Source of the DNA: Osedax fenrisi
Lineage: Eukaryota > Annelida > Polychaeta > Sabellida > Siboglinidae
NCBI GenBank assembly: GCA_964019155.1
Contig: OZ025243.1
Span: forward strand, 4,535,186 to 4,599,185
Length of the DNA: 64,000 nucleotides
Direction of reading: 5' to 3'
The stretch's first letter is position 1. Each line of letters starts with the position of its first letter. The position numbers and the translations under genes are program-made. The notes below the pieces were generated by a model, which did no database searches, was not told the DNA's origin, and worked only from the letters and a program-made list of their open reading frames with translations. Of the stretch, positions 1-37,639 are shown piece after piece.

Positions 1-1053
1 GTTTGCATTGCGAGATACTATGTGACAGGGATTGGGATAATATTATATTAAATATTAATTATAAATCATATTTTATATTATAAACCCTAAATCGGTATCA
101 GTTTATACAATACAATTATGAAACCGACCCGAAAAATAGAATAAAAACCCGAAATCATTATATTTCATAAAAGCCGAGACTGACCCGACCCGTGAACATC
201 CCTAGTATATAGTATATACTATATATGAATATACTATATACACTACTTAACACGGACATTATATAAACACTAACAATTATATATAATATGTATAATCGTA
301 AATAATTGTACTATGACCATACTATAGTATACTATAGTTATAACTGATAGCACTATCGAGTTATCAGTTATCAGTTTCGTCTCGATACTCCCGATAAGGG
401 TGATAACTAAACGAGATATGTATGGATAGGTCATATATTATAGAGGTTCATGTATTCTAAGACTAATACTTATCTTAAAGGTGATTTTAAATCAGTTTTG
501 TCTAATAACTATAGTTATAGTCTACAGACTGACAAAGTTTCGTAAAAATATCACAGTAATTTACAATAATATAGTTAGCACGTGCTAATTATGGGTACCC
601 ATAATAAATAATGATGGTTGGGTCTCAGAGGGTAATTATATCTCCTCTCTCGTAAGGGTATACCCTTACGTTAACAATATATTGTTAAAAATTGAATACA
701 ATTATATCATTTAATCATATATGTACCTATTCGATTATTTTATTATATATATATATATACCTATTCGATGCGACATAATCATAAATGAATTAGAAATCAG
801 GATATAATTTAAACATCTTCGATATATATTATAAACATTTTATAGAAATGATACAACCTATAATCATAATAATATTATGTATACTTAATTATATTTCATA
901 TATTTTATAATTATACAATTTATAATAATTTATATAATGAGCGACAACAAGAGTATGATAAATTATTGCGGAGTCCTAAGAGGAAAAATAATATTACTAT
1001 TGTAAACTAGAAATCCAACAGAAAATAAACTACAATTCTTCTAATAGATTTAC
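1..1053. other. A+T-rich DNA without recognised exons
   Basis: No cyclase exon of gene A was found here on the minus strand. The sequence to about 207 ends in GAACATCCCTAG preceded by ACCCGA-type repeats, which resembles one end of a hAT-type element. Short perfect palindromes occur near 595 and 660. Confidence 0.5.
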
Positions 1054-1504
<451 letters not shown>

Positions 1505-1508
1505 TCAT

Positions 1509-1510
<2 letters not shown>

Positions 1511-1559
<49 letters not shown>
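1511..1559. repeat. (TA)n array next to SINE tail
   Basis: About 49 bp of pure TA that runs straight into the AACAAT-type tail of the adjacent SINE. Confidence 0.95.
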
Positions 1560-1563
<4 letters not shown>

Positions 1564-1861
1564 ATTGTTATTTTGTTATTTTTATTTGGTGGAGTCCTTT
1601 CATCCCATCCAGGAACTTAGATGAAGTTTTCACTTATAACCATATATGGCTCTAATGTCCCTTCGAAGCCGCTCTCATGTTAAGGCATCCATGGTTTTAA
1701 CGAGAGCCGATCATTTATTTATACACAATTATATAAGATCACTTCTAAATAATATTTTAAGACCCATTTTATAAAATTAATTAATGGTCCGTACGAGGGT
1801 CGAACCCGTGTCCTACTGCTTGTGTGTCTGACGCCTTAGCCCCTGAGCCACACAGGCAGTT
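1559..1861 (-). mobile_element. tRNA-derived SINE, copy 1
   Basis: Read on the minus strand: a tRNA-like head with A box TGGCTCAGGGG and B box GGTTCGACCC, then a unique body (AAAATGGGTCTTAAAATATT, later GGTTATAAGTGAAAAC) and an AATAAC/AACAAT-type tail. It shares head, body and tail with copies at 28.4 and 54.8 kb. It probably once used RNA polymerase III from the internal boxes. It is flanked by (TA)n on both sides. Confidence 0.85.
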
Positions 1862-1862
1862 A

Positions 1863-1913
<51 letters not shown>

Positions 1914-1966
1914 TATACATACTAATATAATATACGACTCTCCATACATCCGACCATATAGCTAAC

Positions 1967-27883
<25,917 letters not shown>

Positions 27884-28140
27884 CTCGACTGAGAGACTGA
27901 CACGATGCCACCCACGCCGGGACCATTATTAAGCCACGCCCCCTTCGTGTCGTGTCGTTCAACTAGGTGCCGAGCGGGCGGGCGCAGCTGATATCGCGGC
28001 GGCGGCGGCGGCGAGATACGTGAACGACGACGAGATCCGACGAGAACGGATACGAACCGTGAACCGATGAGATTCGGCGAGATTTGAACGGAGAGATTAA
28101 CAACGGGTGGCGCCGGTAGTTGTCGCGTGACAATTAAGTC
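27884..28140 (-). promoter_or_regulatory. G+C-rich promoter / 5' UTR of gene A
   Basis: Just upstream of the gene A start the base composition changes sharply: CpG-rich sequence with GAGCGGGCGGGCGCAGC and a (GCG)n stretch near 28000, then many CGA/GAT words. In so A+T-rich a region this is best read as a CpG-island-like promoter and leader. No TATA box or start site can be fixed by eye. Confidence 0.55.
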
Positions 28141-28327
28141 TATTACGAGATTAACACGCGCTATCTTTACGCGGTAAGTGATTACCTAATAGACTTGCGA
28201 AATGTATCAGATTGTGTAATAGCGCATATATATATACATAATTATTACGTAAAAGTTACTTATAAGTATGTGTAGTATCATGATTACATATCACGAGTGT
28301 ACAATGTACACTGTACATATATGTATG

Positions 28328-28366
<39 letters not shown>

Positions 28367-28368
<2 letters not shown>

Positions 28369-28652
28369 GGCCCGTGTGGCTTAGTTGTATAATGCGGCAG
28401 ACACTCAGATAGTAGGACGCGTGTTCGAGCCTCGTCCGGACCATTAATTAATTTTATAAAATGGGTCTTAAAATATTATTTAGAATTTATCTTATATAAT
28501 TATGTATACAAAAATGATAGGCTCTCGTTGAAACCATGGATGTCTTAACATGAGAGCGCCTTCGATGGATCATTATAGATATATATGGTTATAAGTGAAA
28601 ACTGCATCTAAGTTCCTGGATGAAAGGACTCCACCAAATAAAAATAACAACA

Positions 28653-28658
<6 letters not shown>
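28367..28658 (+). mobile_element. tRNA-derived SINE, copy 2
   Basis: Head GCCCGTGTGGCTTAGTTG with B box TGTTCGAGCCTC, then the same body and AACAACAAT tail as the other copies. It is the most diverged of the three in the head and lacks part of the segment before AAAGGACTCCACC. (TA)n arrays abut both ends. It sits in the DNA 5' of gene A. Confidence 0.85.

Positions 28659-28659
<1 letters not shown>

Positions 28660-28714
<55 letters not shown>
28660..28714. repeat. (TA)n array at SINE tail
   Basis: TA array that continues directly from the AACAACAAT tail of SINE copy 2. Confidence 0.95.
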
Positions 28715-28715
<1 letters not shown>

Positions 28716-28971
28716 ATATAATGTATCAATATAATAATATTATTAAAAGTTAAAAATTGGATATTTTCTATATATTGAGTCATTTTTATTTAACAATTCC
28801 CAGTAGAAAATGAAATAATACTTGATATATATATATATTATTAAATATAAATATAATATTTAAAAAGTTAATTGGGCGAGTCGGCTAGCTTTTTTTTCGC
28901 AGAAGGTTGGGGTCCAAGTACCAGTCATGGTACATTTTTTTTCATCTTTTTAAAATATATATATATTTATA

Positions 28972-29004
<33 letters not shown>

Positions 29005-29179
29005 AGTATATGTGTATATTATTAGGTATATCTATTAATTTATGAATAGTATCATAACGCACGACGTGCGTCGCACGTCCATTATAAAAAAATAACGCTG
29101 ATTGGTGAAAGAGTGTTGATATTATAATATAGATATACGTATACGAAATATAAACTTTCAACTGTACAGAATTAAAAAA
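28715..29179. other. Intergenic DNA without recognised gene
   Basis: A+T-rich, with a CGCACGACGTGCGTCGCACG palindrome-like patch near 29059 and TA tracts near 28965-29002. Confidence 0.5.
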
Positions 29180-29408
29180 ATCAGAAAATCTTTAAATTTC
29201 TTTACTTGCAAAATTTTAGTGACTAGTTTAGTATTAGGAGTTTTCGATTATTGTAATGTGCTGCTTATAGGTCTACCAGCTATCACATTGGCTGAACTTA
29301 CCTCCCTTCAACGATATGCTGTACGTATAATTCAAAAGCTACCTCATCGAGAAGAAAATAACCATATCAGCATCACACAATTAATGAAGGAATTACACTG
29401 GCTACCCA
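29180..29408 (+). mobile_element. CR1/L2-type LINE, 5' piece (split by an insertion)
   Basis: Reads SLVLGVFDYCNVLLIGLP, then LQRYAVRIIQKLP and MKELHWLP. These are the C-terminal RT/thumb motifs of CR1/L2 LINEs (LDYCN, RAIRII, LHWLP). It continues at 33138 after a 3.7 kb insertion. The LINE is 5'-truncated just upstream. Confidence 0.9.
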
Positions 29409-29777
29409 CACTGAGAAAAATAAATGCATCTGATGAGTTAAATATAATATAAAAAGTGCATCAAAGCTATAAAATGCATAAAAATTACTACATATGCATT
29501 ACATTTTAACATAATTAACATTATTTTGTCATTTAAATCTACAGATGCATTTTTTTATAGTAAATAAATTCTGTGATGCATCTAATAAATTATAAATGCA
29601 TTAGATTTATTATATACATCTATAGATGCATTTTTCACATATAAATGCATCAGATTTAATGTGATTAACATTATATTTACTTTTAAATCATTATATTCAC
29701 TTTAATAAATATAAATGCATCAGCATCATTATGTTAGTATCGCCACCTATATATTACTTATTACTTTAATTATTATA

Positions 29778-29809
<32 letters not shown>

Positions 29810-29817
29810 ACTGTGAG

Positions 29818-30007
29818 GATAAAGTTATTATTGATGCCGATACTTTCGAAAATCTTCAAAGAGCAATACAACGTATATTTAAAATACATTAAATTGTATT
29901 GCAAGTATATAACAAAGATTGGGAATCATATGTCAATATTGTAAACAAAAGCTTTCCTGAAGATAAATCAAATAGGTACTACATAAGAATAACTATCAAG
30001 ACTTAAG
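29818..30007 (+). pseudogene. Exon-like relic inside the 3.7 kb element
   Basis: Reads KVIIDADTFENLQRAIQRIF, one stop codon, then VLQVYNKDWESYVNIVNKSF and PEDKSNRYYIRI, bounded by TGTGAG and CTTAAG/GTAATA. The alternation of strands and helices looks like a small folded domain with one nonsense mutation. I do not recognise the family. A second short exon-like piece (SIEESVQSPASLLTSL, stop) follows at 30066-30134. Confidence 0.4.
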
Positions 30008-30168
30008 GTAATATAAACTTGAATATACAAATATAAAAATTCTCATATATTTATTTTATTTTTAGTATTGAAGAAAGTGTACAAAGCCCAGCATCACTAT
30101 TGACTTCACTAATATAATCTGAAGCTAATAATAGGTTAATTTATTTGTACAGATACACATATGTATAT

Positions 30169-30177
<9 letters not shown>

Positions 30178-30226
<49 letters not shown>
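30178..30226. repeat. (TA)n array
   Basis: TA array inside the 3.7 kb element. Confidence 0.92.
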
Positions 30227-30236
<10 letters not shown>

Positions 30237-30430
30237 GTATTGCTGCTTAACACTAGTTATATTAACTATATAAACTAGATATAGTATAGTATAGTATGCT
30301 AACCATGAGTATACTATATAATACTACTTAATTCGATTAATATATACTCAATTAAATTTATCATTTATGGCTACAATATTATTTATATAATTTAATATGT
30401 GTATAGGCTAATGTGAATATATTGATATAA

Positions 30431-30438
30431 GTGTGTGT

Positions 30439-30470
<32 letters not shown>

Positions 30471-30500
30471 TTATGTATGTATGTGTGTATTTGTGTGTGA
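30431..30500. repeat. (TG)n microsatellite
   Basis: GTGTGTG run with GTATGTATG and TTTGTGTGTGAG variants. Confidence 0.92.
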
Positions 30501-31774
30501 GTATATCTAATATAATTTATATTATATAAATGATCATATTGTATTTCTATTGTTGCCAGACTTCAAATTATGTTTTAATAGTATAAATACAATGTATAGA
30601 GAATAAATAACTACTTAACATTGTAATTTATATATATATATATATATATACAATAGGCTAAATATAATAAATATATGTCTATTCTGTTATACATTAAAAT
30701 ATTATAAATACAAAAAAAAAACAGATTGATTAAATGAATATAATTCTGCCAGACTATTAATAGACCATATGTAGCCTATATATTTATATGATAAACTGTG
30801 AATTATGTGCACTGTGCCATTACCTTAAATGGCTCAACTTTAGACAAATAATGTATTATAAATTTAATACAAATATTATTCTATTTTATCAATGGGTGGC
30901 CTTTTCTGTTTTTAAAAATCCAATACTGGTGTTTAATATCTTCTACCAATTATATAATTAATATAGTCATTGCTTACAATTGTATCTATGATATGAAAAC
31001 ATAAAGTCATATGTTGAATGTAGATTATAGTTCACATATAGTCTAGACTAAATATATAGTCTAGCATATATATACTAAAGAAGGTACCATGAGTTATACA
31101 TGATATACTTATTAATTTAATGTATATATTAAATATATTATTATATATTGTATATATTAAATAAATTATATAAAATATTTAAATTAAATTTATTTTAGTA
31201 AGTTTTATATTCCTATATATGACAATACAATTAATAAATAAAATTATATTTTATTTATCTAATATATATTAATATATATTTAATATTTTAAATGAAGGTT
31301 TTTTCCATATCAATGTAGTATGGCAACTACGTGTATAACTGTGTGTAGGTATTTATAAATATGTTGTGCATGAAGTATACATGTGTTGTGTAATTTAGAT
31401 AAATGTTAATTTAATATATTTTGTGATTTGTGTTTTTTATATAATTTGATTTCTGGTTTGTAAATTTCAATTAGTTGACGTGCCTTGAACGAATGTAAAT
31501 GTTATGTAATTTGAATGAATGTTGATTAAATATATTTTGTTATTTGTTTTTTATATAATTTGATTTCTGTTTTGTAAATTGTAAATTTATTTCAATTTTA
31601 TATTAACTATTATATAATAAATCTATGTACCTATACACCTGTTTCATAGGATAGGTTATTATTGGTTATTACCATGGGAGTTAATAACCTATAGATTAGT
31701 ATAAGCATATATTCAACCCTTATATATATTATGTATATTCTAATATATATTAATAATATTCTTAATTATTATAG

Positions 31775-32024
31775 TTCCTGCGAAGTTCAATCTGATGATA
31801 TGAACCACACCAGGTAAATACCATACAATATTATATATATATATCATTATTTACTATTATAGGTCCCACCAAGTTCAATCAGATACCTCTGTTATGTCAA
31901 GTCGAAGTCAATCCAGGTAAATACTATTATATATATATATATTATTACTACTCAAATATGTATTTATATTATTAACTATTTAGCTCCTGCGAAGTTCAAT
32001 CTGATGCTATAAGCCTGAAACTAA
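31775..32024 (+). repeat. Three tandem mini-exon-like units
   Basis: Units at 31775-31813, 31863-31916 and 31984-32024 each follow a TAG or AAG-like acceptor, share the core AAGTTCAATC-GAT (reading VQSD), and end at CAG/GTAAAT-type donors (the last at GTATGA). The first two are 39 and 54 bp, both multiples of three. Confidence 0.6.
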
Positions 32025-32874
32025 GTATGAAACTATACAACAATGTGGGCCTATGATATTTGCAAAGAGTATCAATTTAATAACATGTACAGATTTTAAT
32101 ATATATATATCGAGAATGAACATATTATTACATGTTCATATTTCCTTAATGCTTTTAAAAATTTATATTTTCTTTATTATATATTTAATATTTCATATCT
32201 TATCAAATTATTTATCTTCATTATTTAAATTTATTGAATCTAATTTTCATAAAAAAAAGATTAAAGATATTAAAGTATTACAATTATTAAATATATTGTT
32301 ATAATTATTATTATTTAAAATTATGATAAATATATGTTTATGATTATTATTTTAATAAACTATATTTTAACTTAAATAACTTATTATTTATCTAAGTATT
32401 ATATACATTTAAAAGTTATAGATTATTTTGTATATTTATTTTAAACAGGTAGTACTAATCTTATTTTTAAATCTCATAATAAATTAGAAATATTTTTATT
32501 TTTAAATTTATATATTATTTTTTGGAAATAATTAAAGACCACTATCATAATAAATGAACCATTGTTGGATAATTATAAATATTGTACATATTAAATAATT
32601 GTGAATATAGTATATATTACATGTGCATAAACATGATGTAATCATTTATACTCTAGTTAATTTAATTAGAATAATTAAAATTAATAATGCGATTAAATTA
32701 AATAATGATATATTTATTCCTTGATGTCTTTTATAAATTATAACACAACATAATTTGTATGATACATTCATACAATATTAAATTAATTATATATGCATTT
32801 ATTTTAATATAAATTAATGTTATGATACATTTATACAATAGTAAATTAATTTTCTGATTAGTTAAAATAAATTA

Positions 32875-33055
32875 ATTCAATGATGCATTTGTAAAAATTA
32901 AATTAATTCAATGATGCATTTATATAATATTAAATGAATTCTGTGATGCATTTGTAAAAAAATAAATAAATTCTGTGATGCATTTGTAAAAAATAAATGA
33001 ATTCTGTGATGCATTTGTAAAAAAATAAATGAATTCTGTGATGCATTTATTTATA
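32875..33055. repeat. Tandem repeat of about 31 bp with GATGCATTTG
   Basis: Six or so copies of a unit containing TGTGATGCATTTGTAAAAA and AAATGAATTC near the right end of the 3.7 kb element. It is a subterminal repeat; units are directly adjacent, without unique spacers. Confidence 0.9.
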
Positions 33056-33137
33056 ATTTATGAATCGAAAAGCGCTGTTTTCTTGATGCATTTAAAAAAT
33101 ATTTTTAACTCATCTGATGCATTTATTGTTCTCAGTG

Positions 33138-33512
33138 CATAAAAGAAAGAATCATCTATAAAATATGTCTTATGACTCATAATGCACTCCACTTTGAAAC
33201 GCCGTCATATTTATATGAATTGATAGAGAGAATCATCCAGACAAGAAGTCTCAGGCCGTGTCATGTTAATCGTATACGACCTAGATCGACAATACATTCT
33301 ACTGCTACCCGTTCACGCGCCTTCTGGTCACAAGCACCGATAGCCTGGAACTCACTACCTGCAACACTCCGTGCTGAAAGAAACTCAGAAAAGTTCAAAA
33401 AGAATTTAAAAACATATTTATTTACACTATAACTTTCTTATTATTTCATTATACATTATTGTTAACTTAATTGTTTAAACGATGTCTAAATAAAATGTCT
33501 TCTTCTTCTTCT
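33138..33512 (+). mobile_element. CR1/L2-type LINE, 3' piece with (CTT)n tail
   Basis: Continues the LINE split at 29408: IKERIIYKICLMTHNALH, then RSTIHSTATRSRAFWSQAP, IAWNSLPATLR and FKKNLKTYLFTL, the usual C-terminus (AWNSLP, FK--LKTYLF). It ends in AATAAAATGTCTTCTTCTTC, a microsatellite tail. Confidence 0.92.
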
Positions 33513-33643
33513 ATACGAGCAATTAGGGTGTCGGTATTATTAAAACGTTGCTTTATAAACGTACAATAACTTTGTAACAAATTATTAAAAATACAAAATA
33601 TTTTCGGCGCATTGTAAAATATAAATAGATCTATACGAGTAAG

Positions 33644-34543
33644 TAAGGAAAGTAACCGAATACGGACAGTGCCCGAATACGGAAACTCTCGATATCTCAG
33701 AAACCATAAATTCTACAAAAAAATGCTTAACGAATAAAATATTCGTAATCATATAAATAGTCTAAAAAAGTATTTTTTATTGTTTAATTATTCAAAATAT
33801 TAATTAACATTAAACTGATTTTTATATTACGTTTTTAAATTATGAAAAAAAATGTCAATTAAAAAATTCTCAAGTATATACAAATGTATCGATATAAAAA
33901 TATAACACAATATTATTAAAAAATAAAGCATTCTAAAAATTATATATATACTTTCTATATATGTTATCAACTATTCATTAAGTTATAAGCATATATTTAT
34001 AGGTCATATAATTCCCTAATACGGACACTCTAGATGTCTTAATACGAAATCCTACAACTAATCAGCGCGCAGCGTATGAACTATTCTGATTTTCATAAAA
34101 ATCGCGTGCATTATAATAGTAATACCCTCAATAAAGCTAAATCTAAAATGTGTATTATTTAGATACTTAAATTGTATTATTAATTACAAAATAATAAAAA
34201 TAAATAAATTATTAACTACTTAAATTAGAATACATTATTTATAACATTAATTATAAATAATGTAATTGTAATTTTTCTGATTGATTCATCAATAATATAT
34301 AGTTTATCTAGTGGTATATAGGTTGTCCGTATTATAACATGGGGTGTCCGTATTCGGATATGGGTATTGAATACGGACACCACCGTTATTTATGGAATTA
34401 AAAGATTAAGTAAAATTGTAAAATCACAATAATATTTATAATCATATAATATTAATATATTATAATTTTTGAATACAAATAATGAGTCCTAAAATGTTAA
34501 GACGATTTATTGTTAAAGTGTCCGTATTAGGTTACTTTCCCTA
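33644..34543. mobile_element. Family I DNA element, copy 2 (about 0.9 kb)
   Basis: Starts GGAAAGTAACCGAATACGG and ends GTATTAGGTTACTTTCCCTA. It is colinear with copy 3 and inverted relative to copy 1, and the TGTCCGTATT words are retained. The left end has lost bases of the GGGG motif. Intergenic. Confidence 0.85.
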
Positions 34544-34937
34544 TTGGTTAGTGATATCTAACGCGTAAATAATATAGTACGATAATTCACGTTAATTATT
34601 ATAAGACATTAATAATAATCATAATAATAATGATAATGTTACAAGTTTAAATATATACACAGATCTAAGCACATATATACACTGGTTCACATTAAATTTA
34701 ATAAATCTACAAAAAAGTACTATATATGCTTAGTAATAATTTATGATTCATAAAGTATATATATATTATAATATTATGTATAAAATACATATTTAATAAA
34801 TTTATTTTATACGTAATATTATAATATGTATATATATACCATATGAATTATATTACTATATTATTTAAACGATTAATTATAATATATATTTATCTATATA
34901 ACTTATATAGTTTATATTCGGTATATTTGTTTTCTGA
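34544..34937. other. Intergenic A+T-rich DNA
   Basis: No gene or element recognised between the DNA element and the following LINE tail. Confidence 0.5.
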
Positions 34938-35851
34938 TAGATAGATACATAGATAGACAATAGTTTATTTAATATATTCAAATCAATGGGTAACGATAAA
35001 TAATAATGACAGAAATATATAAAGTATAGTAAAGAAATATAAACAAGTTGTGATTTAGAAACACCGGAAGTAAATAAAATAATAATAATGGTAATATTTG
35101 GGATATTAATCTATAGATTATAATGAGCTGAATAAATAATCAGATAATTATGTAAGAGTTTTCGTGTTGGTCCCGGCCATATATGATTATATGCCCATAA
35201 ATCCTGATGGATGGACGCCGTCCATTATACGGCCTCTGTATATTGGTTGTTTTACATCTCTTCACACCTAGAATATCAAATGATTATACAGAAGGTAAGA
35301 TCAAATACCCAAATAAAGTACATAACCAAAACGAAAACTAGAAATCCAATATAATTTTAAAACTAACGAAATTACATTTACGCATGTTGAGAATAAGAGC
35401 TGTCAATAATATTAAAAGTATTCTATATTTGTAATAAATAGCCTTATAGATTTATATAAGCAATAGTACGTGGGAGTGAATTCCAAGCCGTACTAACTCT
35501 GTTGTTGAAAGAATTGATCGTTACTTTATTAATGCATTTTTCTCTACCACTCATTATTAGAGGTTCACGATTACTTGTAGAATATGTTGTGAATACCGAT
35601 GATTTATGAATATATACGAGATTGTTCAGTATTTTGAAAGCCAGAATTAGATCAGCTCTTAATATGATATGGGATAATTTCATTAATTTGAGAAAACACA
35701 ATCTAGTATCATAAGTTGATTTAAGAAAGTTACATCTGAAGTAAATTAGCTTAGTATATTTATGTTTAACATTTTCAATAAATTTGTTTATGCTAATAAA
35801 TTATTTGCCTGGATTCCAAATAAATGAAGCATATTCAAGTAATATTACATT

Positions 35852-35894
<43 letters not shown>

Positions 35895-37150
35895 ATATTG
35901 ACATATATATGTGGTAGGCTATACGCTTTGACTAGATAGTACGTCTTATTTATAATGGAACATCTACATTTATATTCTAGATAACATAAGCTTTGCTACA
36001 TATATTATTAATATGAATTTTGAATTTAATATTATCATCAAAAACAATACGAAAATCTCTAAAATTAGAGTATTTTGGAATCAGGGTATTATTTATCGAA
36101 TACAAAGATATATCAGATTTGCAGATTGACATAAGGCACATTTTTCAATTTTTCAAATTTGAAGGTTCCATTTTACTGTCCAGTCATATAGATCAGATAG
36201 TCTTGATTGAATTAAATTGCATTCAGTAATACTCCTATAGGATAGAGACATTTTAGCATCATCGATAAAATTAGATCATGTTAGCTGTGATGAAAATATC
36301 GAAGGGAGGTCAATGATATATATTAGAAATAGAATAGGTATAATAATATACCTATTCTATTTCTAATATATATCATTGACCTCCCTTCGATATTTTCATC
36401 ACAGCTATTATAAATTATATAATGGAACCTTGAGGAACATCTGAACTTGCATGAATATAACATAAATTGGATTATTTACCTTAGTTCTTTGAAATCGATT
36501 GGTATATATAAGGTATACCTCATACCTATAGGTATACGTTAAACCACTTAAGTACATTACCATCAATCTATAATTTAGACATCTTCAATAGAAGTTTAGA
36601 ATGACATACTTTATAAAATGAGTTGGCTATATCGATATATATATAAATTATCAGTATTAAAATAATGGTTAGTGGCTCTACTTATATTTCTATAAAACGT
36701 TATAAGTCATAGTTCAATGGATCTACCGGCTAAATATCCATATTGTTCCGTAAATAATAGTTTATTAGTTCTTAAATAATATAATAGATTGTAAGATAAT
36801 ATTTTTTCAAAAATAATGAGAGTGGATGAAATACACTGACTGGACGATAATTGAATGTATAATAATTATGAATAATCACCTTTTTTAAATATTGAAATAA
36901 TATTAGCTGACTTCCATATAGTAGGGCATTGAACTTCATCTAGAATACGTTGAAAAACAATAGATAGTGGATATTCAAGTTCATAATATAATAACTTAAG
37001 CATAATTTTGTGTAAATCATTAGGTAATGAATTAAATTTATTGGGTAATTTACAAAGATATGTCCTTACTATTTCCTGAGATATATAAAAATCGTTAAAC
37101 CTAAATATTTCATTATTAATGGATCATAAGTAATATGTGTCTTGATAAAA
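34938..37150 (-). mobile_element. Decayed CR1/Jockey-type LINE with (ATAG)n tail
   Basis: Tail GATAGATAGATACATAGATAG. Minus-strand relics in several frames: near 36880 PTIWKSANIISIFKKG, near 36760 EQYGYLAGRS, and at 35444-35701 RADLILAFKILNNL and STAWNSLP (C-terminus). Heavily mutated, with a large palindrome inserted in the middle. The same 3' end occurs at 23258. Confidence 0.8.
36282..36407. repeat. Near-perfect 126 bp palindrome
   Basis: Arms of 63 bp with no loop: TAGCTGTGATGAAAATATCG on the left and its inverted copy on the right, meeting at GGTATAATAATATACC. I could find only one mispaired position, at the centre. Confidence 0.95.
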
Positions 37151-37639
37151 ACAGATGAAAACTGGTCAGTAAGTCAATATACTTTATAAAAGTGTTAAGT
37201 ATAAATTATATTATATTAGTGTATTTAACGTGTATTTCTTCATTCTTTAAGTATACTTTATTAATAATATAGAAGACTTTTTTAAATATTTATATATATA
37301 TACAGTTTACTCTAGATATATCAGCATTTTAGGAACCGAATAAATGTATATAATATATCTAGTTTATGAGATATAGGATTATTTTTACATGCATTTATAT
37401 AAGTACAAAATAAAGCTATGTCGAAAGTTGACTATATTATATTACTACAGAATTTAAATTTCATATACGGGAATAGTGCAACTTACTTATAATCCTTGTT
37501 ATTATTATTAATTGAAAGTAGTACATTATACAGTAGGTTACATACTATAGTTTAAGTGGTTATTATCTAAATTCGAAAATCAATACAAATATAATATATT
37601 AATTATATAATTAATTAATTACGTAAATATATAACATGT

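Larger units (their letters stand above)
29409..33137. mobile_element. 3.7 kb inverted-terminal-repeat element inserted in a LINE
   Basis: Starts CACTGAGAA and ends TTCTCAGTG; the termini (about 32 bp, through AATAAATGCATC and GATGAGTTAAA) match in inverse orientation with two mismatches. It interrupts a LINE exactly between LHWLP and IKERIIYK, with CA on both sides as the likely target duplication. Both subterminal regions are crowded with GATGCAT/ATGCATC words. Inside are fragments that look like spliced exons (29818-30007, 30066-30134, three mini-exons at 31775-32024). No known transposase was recognised. Confidence 0.85.

Noticed and set aside
28367..28442. Functional tRNA gene
   Set aside because: The tRNA-like head is followed by a fixed body and AACAAT tail shared with two other copies, so it is a SINE head. 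The other two heads are rejected for the same reason.
28875..28940. tRNA-like sequence GGGCGAGTCGGCTAGC
   Set aside because: It lacks a proper B box and cannot be folded into a cloverleaf by eye.
32053..32304. Hydrophobic 83-residue open frame
   Set aside because: A+T-rich low-complexity translation with no motif or homology that I recognise; it is probably chance.
32875..33055. CRISPR-like array
   Set aside because: Units are contiguous tandem repeats without unique spacers, in a eukaryotic transposable element.
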